NCBI GenBank assembly: GCA_965237985.1
Contig: OZ250161.1
Location: 1,488,001 to 1,552,000 of the forward strand
Reading direction: 5' to 3'
Origin: G965212025 sp965237985
Lineage (GTDB): Bacteria; Pseudomonadota; Gammaproteobacteria; Poriferisulfidales; Oxydemutatoraceae
DNA: 64,000 nt
Shown here: in pieces, positions 37,521 through 46,768 of the stretch
Numbering within the stretch: position 1 is the first letter of the stretch
How the letters are laid out: the number at the start of each line of letters is the position of its first letter
Made by a program: the position numbers and the translations under genes
The notes under the pieces: generated by a model
What the model was told of the DNA's origin: nothing
Seen by the model: the letters and a program-made list of their open reading frames with translations, nothing else
Databases searched by the model: none

Positions 37521-38582
37521 CTGCGGTCGCTTGTCTTTCTGGCCCACTCAATATTGCTTGGCACGGGGCAGACAATGGTTCGCCGTCAAGCTTTTTCTAT
37601 CCGCAGTCGTCATCGCACCAAGCAGCTAATCCATAAATTCAGCATGTCCCCCTGAACAGCTGACCGGTAAATCCGTGTTATCTGTCACCTGTCCCGTCAA
37701 TCCCTGGTGTTGTCAGTTGCCGCATGCGCTGTTCCTCGGTGACGTTTTCTGATCCTTCGGATTCCCGTCCTGGCTTTTGACCTAGCCCATGTTTGTTCAC
37801 CAGTTGATTTCCCAATTTGAACGGCGGCTTTTTCCAGTGGCATTCCAGCCTGTGTCTTTCCGTGGAAGCCTTTTCTGCGGTCGCTTGTCTTTCTGGCCCA
37901 CTCAATATTGCTTGGCACGGGTCAGACAATGGTTCGCCGTCAAGCTTTTTCTATCCGCAGTCGTCATCGCACCAAGCAGCTAATCCATAAATTCAGCATG
38001 TCCCCCTGAACAGCTGACCGGTAAATCCGTGTTATCTGTCACCTGTCCCGTCAATCCCTGGTGTTGTCAGTTGCCGCATGCGCTGTTCCTCGGTGACGTT
38101 TTCTGATCCTTCGGATTCCCGTCCTGGCTTTTGACCTAGCCCATGTTTGTTCACCAGTTGATTTCCCAATTTGAACGGCGGCTTTTTCCAGTGGCATTCC
38201 AGCCTGTGTCTTTCCGTGGAAGCCTTTTCTGCGGTCGCTTGTCTTTCTGGCCCACTCAATATTGCTTGGCACGGGTCAGACAATGGTTCGCCGTCAAGCT
38301 TTTTCTATCCGCAGTCGTCATCGCACCAAGCAGCTAATCCATAAATTCAGCATGTCCCCCTGAACAGCTGACCGGTAAATCCGTGTTATCTGTCACCTGT
38401 CCCGTCAATCCCTGGTGTTGTCAGTTGCCGCATGCGCTGTTCCTCGGTGACGTTTTCTGATCCTTCGGATTCCCGTCCTGGCTTTTGACCTAGCCCATGT
38501 TTGTTCACCAGTTGATTTCCCAATTTGAACGGCGGCTTTTTCCAGTGGCATTCCAGCCTGTGTCTTTCCGTGGAAGCCTTTT
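37521..38582 (+). repeat. three tandem copies of a 354-bp unit
   Basis: Units start CTGCGGTCGCTTG at 37521, 37875 and 38229, and a partial fourth begins at 38583 and diverges after six bases. Copies are almost identical (one difference noted: GGGGCAG against GGGTCAG). Short frames repeat with the unit but look non-coding. It lies between the tyrosinase-like gene and the pilus operon. Confidence 0.95.
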
Positions 38583-39090
38583 CTGCGGCTGCGTAAATCG
38601 CCCGCGAAAAGCTTGTCAAGCCCAAGGTCGGTTCGGGTTCGTTCAGTTCCCTCGCCATTTCGGACGCACCTGCTCAGCCAGCAGCGTTAGGGTCAGGTAC
38701 GGGAATTCCGCTCAGCACCAGGTTGCGAAAGTGACACCTGGGACTGAAGCCTGGTTTCCAATACCACCTTGGCATCGGCCGAAAATGCTACGCTCGTTTA
38801 TGTCTTGGCGTTTTCTTGTTCCTGTCGGTGTCTGATAACGCTGGAACAGGGTGCCGTGGTCCATCTTTGGCATGACGGGGGACCGTCATCATGACGGAAC
38901 GCTTCCCTGCTGGTCGTGATCCAGGCGATCCGTTGTCGAATCGGCTGATGCCAGGTCCTGTGCGTCGGCCTCCCGCCTGTTTTCATTACTGATATTCGGA
39001 AGCCGGCATATTCCTTTGGTCTTGGCGAATTTACCTCCTATCCGGGTGTTCCCGTGCGCTCCATGTGTTCGTGGCTTTCTATGCACACCG
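38583..39090. other. gap before the pilus operon, promoter expected
   Basis: No gene is supported. The pilus operon must be transcribed from here or from upstream, but no convincing promoter could be assigned by eye. Confidence 0.4.
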
Positions 39091-39567
39091 ATGTATAAAG
39101 ACCTGCAAAAGTTCCTGACCCTCTTCAGTGTTTTTTGGATGCTGTTCAGTTTGTTGAGCATTGCTCGCGGCCACGTCCCATCCGGCGGAGTGCTTTACGG
39201 CGACATGGTGACGGAAAATCGGCAAACCCTCGGGATGTTCACAGGCGCACCGCTTTCAGTTCTCCCCCTTAGACAAAGTCTGGCTGATGTGGCTGAAGTG
39301 GAAACCCGCTACAGCGAAGCTCTGGACGCACTGGAAGAAATCGTCGTTGCTCACTTTGGGGCCATCAGCATTGAACGTTTGGCGAATTTTCTTGTGCCGG
39401 AGGGATGGGAGGTGCGTTTTGATTTGCCTGGTTCTCTGGTGCAGCAGACCGTGGTGTTTCATGCCGAAACCACACGCAAGAAAGCTCTCGATACGATGTT
39501 GAAGGGTTTGAACCTGAAAGGGACGATCTATTTCCGTCGGGGCATTGTTTTAATCAGTGGAGGATAA
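39091..39567 (+). CDS. type IVb pilus accessory protein (TcpQ/PilL-like C-terminal domain)
   Basis: The ATG at 39091 gives MYKDLQKFLTLFSVFWMLFS, a signal peptide or anchor; the frame extends upstream without likely homology. The C-terminal half (SIERLANFLVPEGWEVRFDL, then VVFHAETTRKKALDTMLKGL) fits the short beta-rich domain of TcpQ and the R64 PilL C-terminus, which accompany secretins. It is 158 residues and stands directly before the secretin gene. It shows no clear lipobox. The assignment is by motif resemblance and position. Confidence 0.6.
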   Translation: MYKDLQKFLTLFSVFWMLFSLLSIARGHVPSGGVLYGDMVTENRQTLGMFTGAPLSVLPLRQSLADVAEVETRYSEALDALEEIVVAHFGAISIERLANFLVPEGWEVRFDLPGSLVQQTVVFHAETTRKKALDTMLKGLNLKGTIYFRRGIVLISGG

Positions 39568-39573
39568 GTGGTG

Positions 39574-41100
39574 ATGCCCGTGCGCCTGATTGTCCCTGTC
39601 CTCTTTGTTGTCGTGCTGTGTGCCTGTGCAACACGTCTCATCGACGATGGCTCATTTCAGTCGCAGTTACAACAATCCAGGCAGGAATCCGAGGAAGCCC
39701 GGGAGGTTCCGCCAGTCTATATGCGGAAACGGGATGATGGTTCACATCCGTTGTTTCTCAGAAAAGTTCAAGTGAATTTTCCGCCAGCTAAAGTGGCTTT
39801 GCAGACTGTCCTGGTGCAGGGCCTCGGATTCCCTGTCACTGTGATTGCTATGGACGAGGGAGTGGATTTGCAGCTCGGTGTGTCTGTGCGGTCTGAGGGG
39901 GTGACGGTGCGTTCGTTTCTGGAACAGATCGAAGGAGTCACGGGTTATGACATTACTTTGCGGCCTGAACGGTCGACAGTGGAGGTGGCTTCAGTGGTCG
40001 TGAAATCCTGGACCTTGCCGGCAATGGCGGGCATGAACCGGTTTCGGGCAAGGATAGGTTTCGCAGAAAGTGCCGACAACAATGAAACAAGGACTTTGCA
40101 GGGTGCGGAAGGCTCGAATCGCAGCCATGATATCAGTGCCCGGATTGATCACGAGGAGGATGCCTGGAAGCACCTGGTCGATTACGCGCATTGTCTGTTG
40201 GAAACCTTTCAGTGCACCAACAGCCCGGCCGGCAATGTGCCACGGGAGTCTGAAGCTGTCCGGGGGCTGTCGGCCTGGCTGGCGGACAACCCGAGGCTGG
40301 GCACCATAACAGCTTCGGCACCGCCGCGAAAAATTGCTGTGCTGGATGTATGGCTGCAAAAAACCATCAGTCAAAGCCAGCGCCTGGTGCGTCTTGAGTG
40401 TCTCATTCTGGATTTGAATTTGCGCCAGTCGAGCAAAAAAGGTTTGGATTTTGACGCGATATTTGGCGACAAAGGCAGCCGACTGCTGTTTGGTTACAAA
40501 TCGGAAGGTAGTTTGCAGGAAGGCCTGTCTGTAGGGGGTGAATGGCTACGCGGAGAATTCAGCCTGGACTTCATCCTGAAAAGCCTTGCGAAACACGCCG
40601 ATGTGAAAATCAAAAGCCGCATTTATCTGACGGTGACAAACGGGGCGACAGCGTACCTGAACACTGGCGAAGTTTTTTCTTACATCTCCGGTTCCAGCTC
40701 CGTTGTCAACAATGGAGTGACGACCACGACTTTTGAACAGGGTCGCCTCCAGGTCGGACTGGAATTGGCCGTCACGCCACGTTTCCTGGAAGACAGCAAG
40801 AAAATGTTGGTGGAAGTGATTCCGATTTTGTCTTCTCTGGTTCGTTTTGATGTTCTAGGTGCGGGAGATTCCAGAGTTTCAGCTCCGGTGATCGCTTTGC
40901 GTCAAATGACTTCCCAGGCCCTGACGGTCAGCGGGCGCCCGATCACCATTGGTGGCTTAAGCTCCAGCCGTCTTGCGAAAAATTCCAGCCGTCTTTTTGC
41001 CGACAAGGGCATTTTCAATTTCCTGTTCGGCGAGCACGATGACGTTTCCGAAAACCATGAATTACTGATTGTCATTACCCCACGGGAAGTCGTGGTATGA
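39574..41100 (+). CDS. type IVb pilus secretin, outer-membrane lipoprotein (PilN/BfpB-like)
   Basis: This protein should form the outer-membrane ring through which the pilus passes. It begins with a lipoprotein signal ending in the lipobox VVLCAC. N-domains follow, and a secretin domain occupies the last 250 residues (for example LGLELAVTPRFLEDSKKMLV, SAPVIALRQMTSQALTVSGR, ELLIVITPREVVV). It has about 508 residues. Starts at GTG 39568, GTG 39571 and ATG 39574 all follow GGAGG; I used the ATG. The stop overlaps the next start as ATGA. Confidence 0.88.
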   Translation: MPVRLIVPVLFVVVLCACATRLIDDGSFQSQLQQSRQESEEAREVPPVYMRKRDDGSHPLFLRKVQVNFPPAKVALQTVLVQGLGFPVTVIAMDEGVDLQLGVSVRSEGVTVRSFLEQIEGVTGYDITLRPERSTVEVASVVVKSWTLPAMAGMNRFRARIGFAESADNNETRTLQGAEGSNRSHDISARIDHEEDAWKHLVDYAHCLLETFQCTNSPAGNVPRESEAVRGLSAWLADNPRLGTITASAPPRKIAVLDVWLQKTISQSQRLVRLECLILDLNLRQSSKKGLDFDAIFGDKGSRLLFGYKSEGSLQEGLSVGGEWLRGEFSLDFILKSLAKHADVKIKSRIYLTVTNGATAYLNTGEVFSYISGSSSVVNNGVTTTTFEQGRLQVGLELAVTPRFLEDSKKMLVEVIPILSSLVRFDVLGAGDSRVSAPVIALRQMTSQALTVSGRPITIGGLSSSRLAKNSSRLFADKGIFNFLFGEHDDVSENHELLIVITPREVVV

Positions 41101-41972
41101 ATGACATCGTCCCCGATCACCTTTACCGCATACGGGGCAAAGACTGTGTCTTTCTCCCCGACGCAATCGCCCCCGTCTTGCCTCCTCTGGGGCAACAGAT
41201 CGTGGTTTTGGAAGATCGTCCAGAGGGTATTGTTTTTTGTTCCAGTGAGCGGCTTAAAGAGGCAAGGAGAACTTGGCCTGAAGTACAGATTTACGGCTAT
41301 TGGCAAATGTTGCTGGCTTCAGGTTTTGTCGACCGGGATGCCCCTTTGCAGGCAGTGTATTTTTCTGACCAGAGCACCGGTCAGTATTTTTTTCGCGACA
41401 GCGGGCGGCGGGTCGGTGCCACGGGGGAAATACGGGAGGGCCGCCCGCTGGACATCACCGGCCGAAAAATTTTACTCAGCAAAGCCCGACGCATAACTCC
41501 CAAACTGCAACAGATTTGTTTACCTGCGTGTGCCGCCCGGGGATATGAGGATCGTTTGCGCGAAAAAGTCCATCGCCGGCGCCGACTGGTGCTGGCTGCT
41601 GTCGGTTTCGCCATGTTTGCCGTTGTTGCTGGATACATGGGGCACGATTACCGGGAGAGTGAAGCAGCAAAGCGTGAGACACTGGTCGGCGAAATACAAG
41701 ATTTGCGTGCTACCAGAGAAGCGCTTCTGAGGGAGCGCATCGTCCATCTTCCTCGCCAGGAGCAGGTGCTGGACAGTTTTTTCCAGGTTTTTTTGCATTG
41801 GGACCCTGTCGAGGTTCCTGAACAAGGCTTCCATCAAAAACAGTTTACGGCAAAGTTGGGGAAATCGGGCCGGAATCCTAGGCTTGATGCGACACACGCC
41901 AAAGCCCTGAATTACACCTATGAATATCAGCCAGGGACAGGAGCGCAACTGCAATGGAAGATCGGGTCATGA
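41097..41972 (+). CDS. PilO-like inner-membrane protein of the type IVb pilus
   Basis: It has 291 residues with one membrane helix near residues 163-182 (LVLAAVGFAMFAVVAGYMG). A cytoplasmic half of about 160 residues precedes it and a periplasmic half with a coiled stretch follows (ESEAAKRETLVGEIQDLRAT). R64 PilO and TcpD have this layout in the same operon position, between secretin and PilP genes. Weak sequence conservation limits certainty. It overlaps both neighbours by 4 bases. Confidence 0.65.
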   Translation: MNDIVPDHLYRIRGKDCVFLPDAIAPVLPPLGQQIVVLEDRPEGIVFCSSERLKEARRTWPEVQIYGYWQMLLASGFVDRDAPLQAVYFSDQSTGQYFFRDSGRRVGATGEIREGRPLDITGRKILLSKARRITPKLQQICLPACAARGYEDRLREKVHRRRRLVLAAVGFAMFAVVAGYMGHDYRESEAAKRETLVGEIQDLRATREALLRERIVHLPRQEQVLDSFFQVFLHWDPVEVPEQGFHQKQFTAKLGKSGRNPRLDATHAKALNYTYEYQPGTGAQLQWKIGS

Positions 41973-42391
41973 AATACCTTTTGTTGTTTGTTGTGGGGGT
42001 GCTCCAGGCCTGTGCTCCCGATGAGACGGGCGAGGTCGAAATAGCGGAACTGGTTCACGAAAAGAGGACACTGCACGCGGAAATCACGAATTTGTATGCC
42101 ATACCAGTGGCTGTCGATGTGCATTCTCACTGGCAGTTTGTGTTCGAATGGTTTGGAAAGCATCAGGGTATGACAATCAATCCTGCGACAACTGAGCCAG
42201 GTTCCGTCACTGACACTTATGGCGGGGTTTGGTGGGGAGGCGTGGTCAGTGGCCCGGCGATGGAAGTTTTGATCGCAGCACGCCAAGTGCAATCTGTCGT
42301 GCCAATATTTTTTACTCGTTTCTCGGGCAGTAATAGACAGGCAAACTTGTTTTTTTATGTCTTGGGTGCGGGGCAGGCGGTTGATGCATAG
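41969..42391 (+). CDS. small lipoprotein of the pilus operon
   Basis: The ATG overlaps the previous stop as ATGA. It gives MKYLLLFVVGVLQACAPDE, a short lipoprotein signal with lipobox LQAC. The mature part (about 120 residues) is Trp- and Val-rich (TYGGVWWGGVVSGPAMEVLI) with no family I know. Position suggests an accessory subunit analogous to PilM of R64. It overlaps the next gene by 8 bases. Confidence 0.7.
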   Translation: MKYLLLFVVGVLQACAPDETGEVEIAELVHEKRTLHAEITNLYAIPVAVDVHSHWQFVFEWFGKHQGMTINPATTEPGSVTDTYGGVWWGGVVSGPAMEVLIAARQVQSVVPIFFTRFSGSNRQANLFFYVLGAGQAVDA

Positions 42392-43025
42392 ACGGGCGGC
42401 ACCAATTTGCAGGGTTCCGGCGTGGCATCGTGTCTGCTGCTCTGCCTCTTCAGTTGGCGGGTTGATGGCCGCGGCAATTTTTAGCCTGCTGTTTTCCCTT
42501 GCTGCACGTGCCGCACCGATCGCAACGACCGCTACCGCAAATGGTGCGCACACGCTGCAGGTGGGCAGCGAAATGTATCGCTGGCAGGAACATCAAATGT
42601 ATTTACGGACATTGAATGATTTGCACAAGGCGGTGACGAAGGAGCTGGCAGTGGTAAAGCTCATGCGCGCCTGCGAAACAATGGGACTTCGTTGTACCGG
42701 GTGGGGCATAGCGGAAAGCATTTTGCAACAGCCCGCAAAGGTCGAGGATGAAACCTCCCGCGAAGCAAAAAAGCCGCAACCCTCCAAAGCGGCTGTCCGT
42801 CGACCCTTACCTGAAGTTCTGGCGGTTTATCGGGGACGCGTGGGGTTGCTGATTGAGGGGCGGCACTACGAAGCAGGCGTGGGAGATCGTGTTGGGAATT
42901 ACCAAGTGGAACGCGTGCAGCTCGACAGTGTCGTGGTTCGCAATGCCGGTCGCAGACTCGTTTTGCCCGTACGGTGGCTGCCAGGCGACAAAGAGGCTAC
43001 CCGGTTGGCAGGGCAATCGCAATGA
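42384..43025 (+). CDS. PilP-like pilus assembly protein
   Basis: The product is about 213 residues from ATG 42384 (ATG 42465 is an alternative, giving a more typical signal peptide MAAAIFSLLFSLAARAAPIA). The C-terminal beta domain (VYRGRVGLLIEGRHYEAGVG, NYQVERVQLDSVVVRNAGR) resembles the homology-region domain shared by R64 PilP and T2SS/T4P PilP proteins, which connect the inner-membrane platform to the secretin. It is followed at once by the ATPase gene with ATGA overlap. Confidence 0.72.
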   Translation: MHRRAAPICRVPAWHRVCCSASSVGGLMAAAIFSLLFSLAARAAPIATTATANGAHTLQVGSEMYRWQEHQMYLRTLNDLHKAVTKELAVVKLMRACETMGLRCTGWGIAESILQQPAKVEDETSREAKKPQPSKAAVRRPLPEVLAVYRGRVGLLIEGRHYEAGVGDRVGNYQVERVQLDSVVVRNAGRRLVLPVRWLPGDKEATRLAGQSQ

Positions 43026-44629
43026 ACCATAAATATGAGCAATTGCTGACCGTGCTGGGCAGGCGGAAAATGTTGCCAGTCACGGTTGCCCAGGCGACCT
43101 GTCCTGAAAACCCGGAACAAATCATTCCCAAACTGTTGGAACTTGGGGTTTCTCCCGCCGCTTTGACCATTTCCCTTGCGGAAGTTTTTGATTACCCGAT
43201 TTACGACCCGGCAAAACATGGGACGTTTTCCTGCCGGAACGAGGCGGCGGGTTGGGGCTACGCCAACGGAATTTTTTTTGTTGCTTCGCCGTTCAATATG
43301 GGCTTGCAACCGGTTGCCTTGCTGTCTGAAATGGACTGGAACGACCTGCGCAGTGTCGGACTGTTGCCGATCAGCGATACAACCATGACTTCCGGGCAAC
43401 AGATTTACGGACAGGTGCGGGCAGAGGAAATCATTGACAGGTGGCTGCGCGACGCATTGGCAGCGGCGGCAACAGATATTCACATCACGCCACTGACGCC
43501 AAAGTATATTCGTGTGCGTATCCGTGTTGATGGCCAGCTACGTACGGTTGAGGAATTTGAAAGTGATGACCGGGACTGCAACTACGAATTCATTTCCAAC
43601 GTTCTGCTACGCCTGGCGAACAGCCAGACCGGCAGTTTTGTGCATCCTGTGGATGGTCGTTTTGAAAGAGCGCCGGGAGAAAGAAAAGTTGAGGTCCGCC
43701 TGGCCATGCGCCCGGTGACCGTGGAAGGGGGGTTTTCACGTGCCTTTTATTTGCGTTTACTGTATTCAAACAAAAGTCTTGCGCCGGGTTCCCTGGCGAC
43801 ATTGGGTTTCCCGCAAAGCTTTCTGGACATCCTGGCCGTTACCAGGCGTTTGAATCAGGGGCTGGTTTTGATTACCGGACCAACGGGGTCCGGAAAAACC
43901 ACCACGCTTTACACCAACCTGACGGAAATCATCAAAGATGACCCGTGGCGCTCCGTACAAACTCTGGAAGATCCGGTGGAACAAAACATTCGGGGTGCCG
44001 AACAGACACAAATCAGCAAACAGGCGGGCATGGATTTTCATACCGGACTAAAAGCACTCATGCGCAGTGACGTGGACGTGATACTGGTTGGCGAAATCCG
44101 GGATCCGGAAACCGCGCGACTCGCGATAAGGGCTAGTTATACCGGGCACCTGGTATTTGCCACTTTGCATGCTCAGAACGCGGTTTTTTCTGTCGAAAGG
44201 CTACAGGACTTTGGTATCAGCAGCAAAACCCTTTCTTCCGTGTTAAGCGTCGTCATCGCCCAAAGGCTGTTGCGCAAAGTATGTCCGTACTGCACCAGTT
44301 CATCGCCGTTTCGAGAACATCCCGAGCGGGAAAACTGCCAGGGCCTGTTGCGGCCGGAAGAGACAGTACAGCGCGCCAATTCAAAAGGCTGTGGTCATTG
44401 TGACTATGGTTACAGAGGGCGGCAGGTAGTGGCGGAAGTGCTGTGTTTGGACTCGGCATTGCTTGCTGCCATCGCCGGCGAAGCCAGTGCTTCGGAGTTA
44501 ACGGAACAGGCAATGCGGCAAGGTTATCAAACGCTTTGGGATGGGGCTGCGGTACTGGTCAGGAGTGGCAAAACCACGCTTGATGAATGCCGGCGCAACC
44601 TGCCGCCGTACCATCTCTCAACCCATTGA
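43022..44629 (+). CDS. type IV pilus/type II secretion assembly ATPase (PilQ/GspE-type)
   Basis: The ATPase powers pilus extension. From ATG 43022 it is 535 residues. Walker A is ITGPTGSGKTTTLY and Walker B is ILVGEIRDPETARLA. The His box VFATLHAQNA and the Asp box (LEDPVEQNI) are present, along with the C-terminal zinc-type CPYC...CGHC motif usual in GspE. The N-terminal part is short (about 130 residues). Frame sequence before this ATG lies in the PilP-like gene. No second (retraction) ATPase is in the operon. Confidence 0.93.
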   Translation: MNHKYEQLLTVLGRRKMLPVTVAQATCPENPEQIIPKLLELGVSPAALTISLAEVFDYPIYDPAKHGTFSCRNEAAGWGYANGIFFVASPFNMGLQPVALLSEMDWNDLRSVGLLPISDTTMTSGQQIYGQVRAEEIIDRWLRDALAAAATDIHITPLTPKYIRVRIRVDGQLRTVEEFESDDRDCNYEFISNVLLRLANSQTGSFVHPVDGRFERAPGERKVEVRLAMRPVTVEGGFSRAFYLRLLYSNKSLAPGSLATLGFPQSFLDILAVTRRLNQGLVLITGPTGSGKTTTLYTNLTEIIKDDPWRSVQTLEDPVEQNIRGAEQTQISKQAGMDFHTGLKALMRSDVDVILVGEIRDPETARLAIRASYTGHLVFATLHAQNAVFSVERLQDFGISSKTLSSVLSVVIAQRLLRKVCPYCTSSSPFREHPERENCQGLLRPEETVQRANSKGCGHCDYGYRGRQVVAEVLCLDSALLAAIAGEASASELTEQAMRQGYQTLWDGAAVLVRSGKTTLDECRRNLPPYHLSTH

Positions 44630-44661
44630 AAGGAACCGTTTCAGGTTCAGGAGGAAAAATT

Positions 44662-45150
44662 ATGTTGGTTCAGACAATGAGACCACGAGGAACGCAGGCA
44701 CACAAACAACAGGGATTTTCCACCCTGGAAGTCCTGGTGGCTACTGTGATGATTTCGGTATTGGTGGCAGGAGGTATCTACTACGCAAATATCGGTGAAA
44801 AAATAAACGCTGTGGAGTTGGTGTCCATAAAAACTTCGGCTGTGGTTCGCTTTCCTGAAGCAATTACAACTTCGTACGCACTGAGAAATACCCTCGCCAA
44901 CATCACCAAAACGCAACTCTCAGATACCGGTTCTGTGAGAGAGGACAAGCCGGTTCCGTGGACAGTGGTGACGCAGGGCAATGACGACCCGACCACTGTC
45001 AAATTGCTTTTTACACTGGATACTCAGGGACAGGCTGAGGCACTGGATACTTACTTGAGCGGTAACGCACAAACAACTTTGGTCAAAGCTTCTGAAGTGC
45101 AGGCCTGTAGCCCGAAATACTGTGTAGAGGTTGAATACGCCATTGATTGA
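44662..45150 (+). CDS. type IVb prepilin (likely major pilin)
   Basis: It has 162 residues with an AGGAGG site 7 bases before the ATG. The leader is about 18 residues and ends QQG; cleavage leaves FSTLEVLVATVMISVLVAGG, with Glu at position 5 and a Val/Ala-rich helix. A C-terminal Cys pair (QACSPKYCVEV) matches the disulfide loop of type IVb pilins. Leader length and position in the operon support the pilin assignment. Calling it the major pilin is inference. Confidence 0.85.
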   Translation: MLVQTMRPRGTQAHKQQGFSTLEVLVATVMISVLVAGGIYYANIGEKINAVELVSIKTSAVVRFPEAITTSYALRNTLANITKTQLSDTGSVREDKPVPWTVVTQGNDDPTTVKLLFTLDTQGQAEALDTYLSGNAQTTLVKASEVQACSPKYCVEVEYAID

Positions 45151-45167
45151 AGCAGGTTTCTCAAATC

Positions 45168-46355
45168 ATGTCTGACCACTCTTTCCCCGGCTTGAACCGC
45201 TGGCGGGTGACTTACTGGGATCAGCAAACCGTGCAGGTTCGCAAGGTTTTTGCCGAGAGTCGCAGTCAGGCACTGAAGCAATCCGGCATACCGAGGGATC
45301 GGGTGGTGAAGGTAAGCCGGTCTTTGCGGTTTTTCCGGCAGGACCTGGTGAAGCACAGCGCGAGCGCCACGAATGCGCAATTGCTTTTTTTGGTTCAGCT
45401 TTCAGCATTGTTGTCCAGTTACCGTAACCAAGGGATCAACGCCTTGGTACAGGCCAGCCCCGAGTTCAAGCGCGTTGCGGCAAGGCATCCCGACGCTTTG
45501 CGCGACGACCTGAATTTTAGTGTGAAGCTGGCTCACCTGGGTTTCCCGAGACCGGTCACTGCCATTGTCAGTGCTGGCGAAAAAACGGGTCGTGTCAAGG
45601 AGTGCGTTGATGAAGCGGTGAAGTATTTGAAAACGGAACTGGATGTTGCCCGCAATGCCTCTAAACACTTGGCGTTTAGTTTTTTGTTGTTTGGTCTGAG
45701 CGTGTTGGTTTTCTTTGCATTGCCTTTTTTTGTCGGTGAACCGTTGGCAGCGTTGCAGTCTCTTGATGAGGTCCATTTGTCAACGACCTGGGCAACAGAT
45801 GTGCTTTTTGGAGTCAATCGGTTGTTGCGCCATCACCTGCTGTTTTTGATTGCCGCCATATTCTCCACGGCAGGTCTGGCCTGGTTTTTCCGGCTGCAAA
45901 TACTGCGGGTTTACCCGTTCAATGTTTTCGAACGCTTTGCCAAGTGTTCCCGGTCCATCCGATTGTTGTTGGTTTGGCGCCCGTATCGCCTGACGGGTGT
46001 GCCGCTGGAGCAGGAAAGCGCGGTATTGAAAGCGGTACTGGGGGAAAACATTGGGGCGCATTTGTTGGCCGCCATGAAGCGAGGGGTCTCCCTTTACAAA
46101 GGACTTGACGAGAAGCATTTCAGTTTGTCTCTGGTTGCAGCGAGCAGTGAACTTGCCAATGCTGGTTCGGAAGATTTTGATCGTATCAGCGGAGTGCTCC
46201 TGGACTCCCTGAGCGAGGAAAAACGATTGATGTCGGAAAAACTTGCGGCGCTGTTGTATCTTGCGAGTTTGACACTCGCCGTCGGGACGATCATGTTGGT
46301 TGCATTTGGCCTGATTTATCCCATTCTCGGTGCCACAACGGCGGTTGGTTTGTGA
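45168..46355 (+). CDS. inner-membrane platform protein (GspF/PilC-type, PilR-like)
   Basis: The product is about 395 residues (ATG 45168; a TTG at 45147 overlapping the pilin stop is an alternative). It has two T2SSF-type helical domains and three membrane segments (SFLLFGLSVLVFFALPFF, LLFLIAAIFSTAGLAWFF, and a last one near the end, LTLAVGTIMLVAFGLIYP). An IVSAGEKTGRV motif is typical of the family. It would form the platform on which the ATPase works. It overlaps the next gene by 4 bases. Confidence 0.87.
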   Translation: MSDHSFPGLNRWRVTYWDQQTVQVRKVFAESRSQALKQSGIPRDRVVKVSRSLRFFRQDLVKHSASATNAQLLFLVQLSALLSSYRNQGINALVQASPEFKRVAARHPDALRDDLNFSVKLAHLGFPRPVTAIVSAGEKTGRVKECVDEAVKYLKTELDVARNASKHLAFSFLLFGLSVLVFFALPFFVGEPLAALQSLDEVHLSTTWATDVLFGVNRLLRHHLLFLIAAIFSTAGLAWFFRLQILRVYPFNVFERFAKCSRSIRLLLVWRPYRLTGVPLEQESAVLKAVLGENIGAHLLAAMKRGVSLYKGLDEKHFSLSLVAASSELANAGSEDFDRISGVLLDSLSEEKRLMSEKLAALLYLASLTLAVGTIMLVAFGLIYPILGATTAVGL

Positions 46356-46768
46356 ACTTCGGTGGCAGACAGCTGAACGGAGATTCCACGATGGTGGGAT
46401 ACACGTTCGTAGAGTTGTTGTCGGTCATGGTTGTGGCGAGCGGCATGTTGACCATGATGCTCGTTGGCCTCGAGGGCCGGATGCAGGCGCTTTCCTGGAA
46501 CAGCGCGGCCTTGCAGGGTCGTCATCTCGCTACCGGGGTTTCATTTGGCAGTCAGGATCCGGGTGCCACAATCATCCTTGCCCCTGGCGATATTGAAGTG
46601 ACTACGCACCTTGACAGTGCCGGTTTGGGGGCGGTGCACTTCTCTGCGCCCACCGGGGTGTCGCCAGTCTGGGCTGTGCGAAACAAAGACCGGAATCTCA
46701 CGGTATTTTCGCAGCCAGCAAGCATGACTGCTGCGCAGAATGAAAAGAAAATTCTTTATGAAGAATAA
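46352..46768 (+). CDS. minor pilin-like protein
   Basis: It has 138 residues with a GTG start that overlaps the upstream stop as GTGA. A short leader ends MVG and cleavage would give YTFVELLSVMVVASGMLTMM, with Glu at position 5 and a hydrophobic helix, a canonical prepilin signature. The remaining 90 residues match no family I know. It overlaps the next gene. Confidence 0.72.
   Translation: MNFGGRQLNGDSTMVGYTFVELLSVMVVASGMLTMMLVGLEGRMQALSWNSAALQGRHLATGVSFGSQDPGATIILAPGDIEVTTHLDSAGLGAVHFSAPTGVSPVWAVRNKDRNLTVFSQPASMTAAQNEKKILYEE

Noticed and set aside
37521..38582. Possible CRISPR array
   Set aside because: Units are 354 bases with no spacer/repeat alternation and no cas genes nearby.
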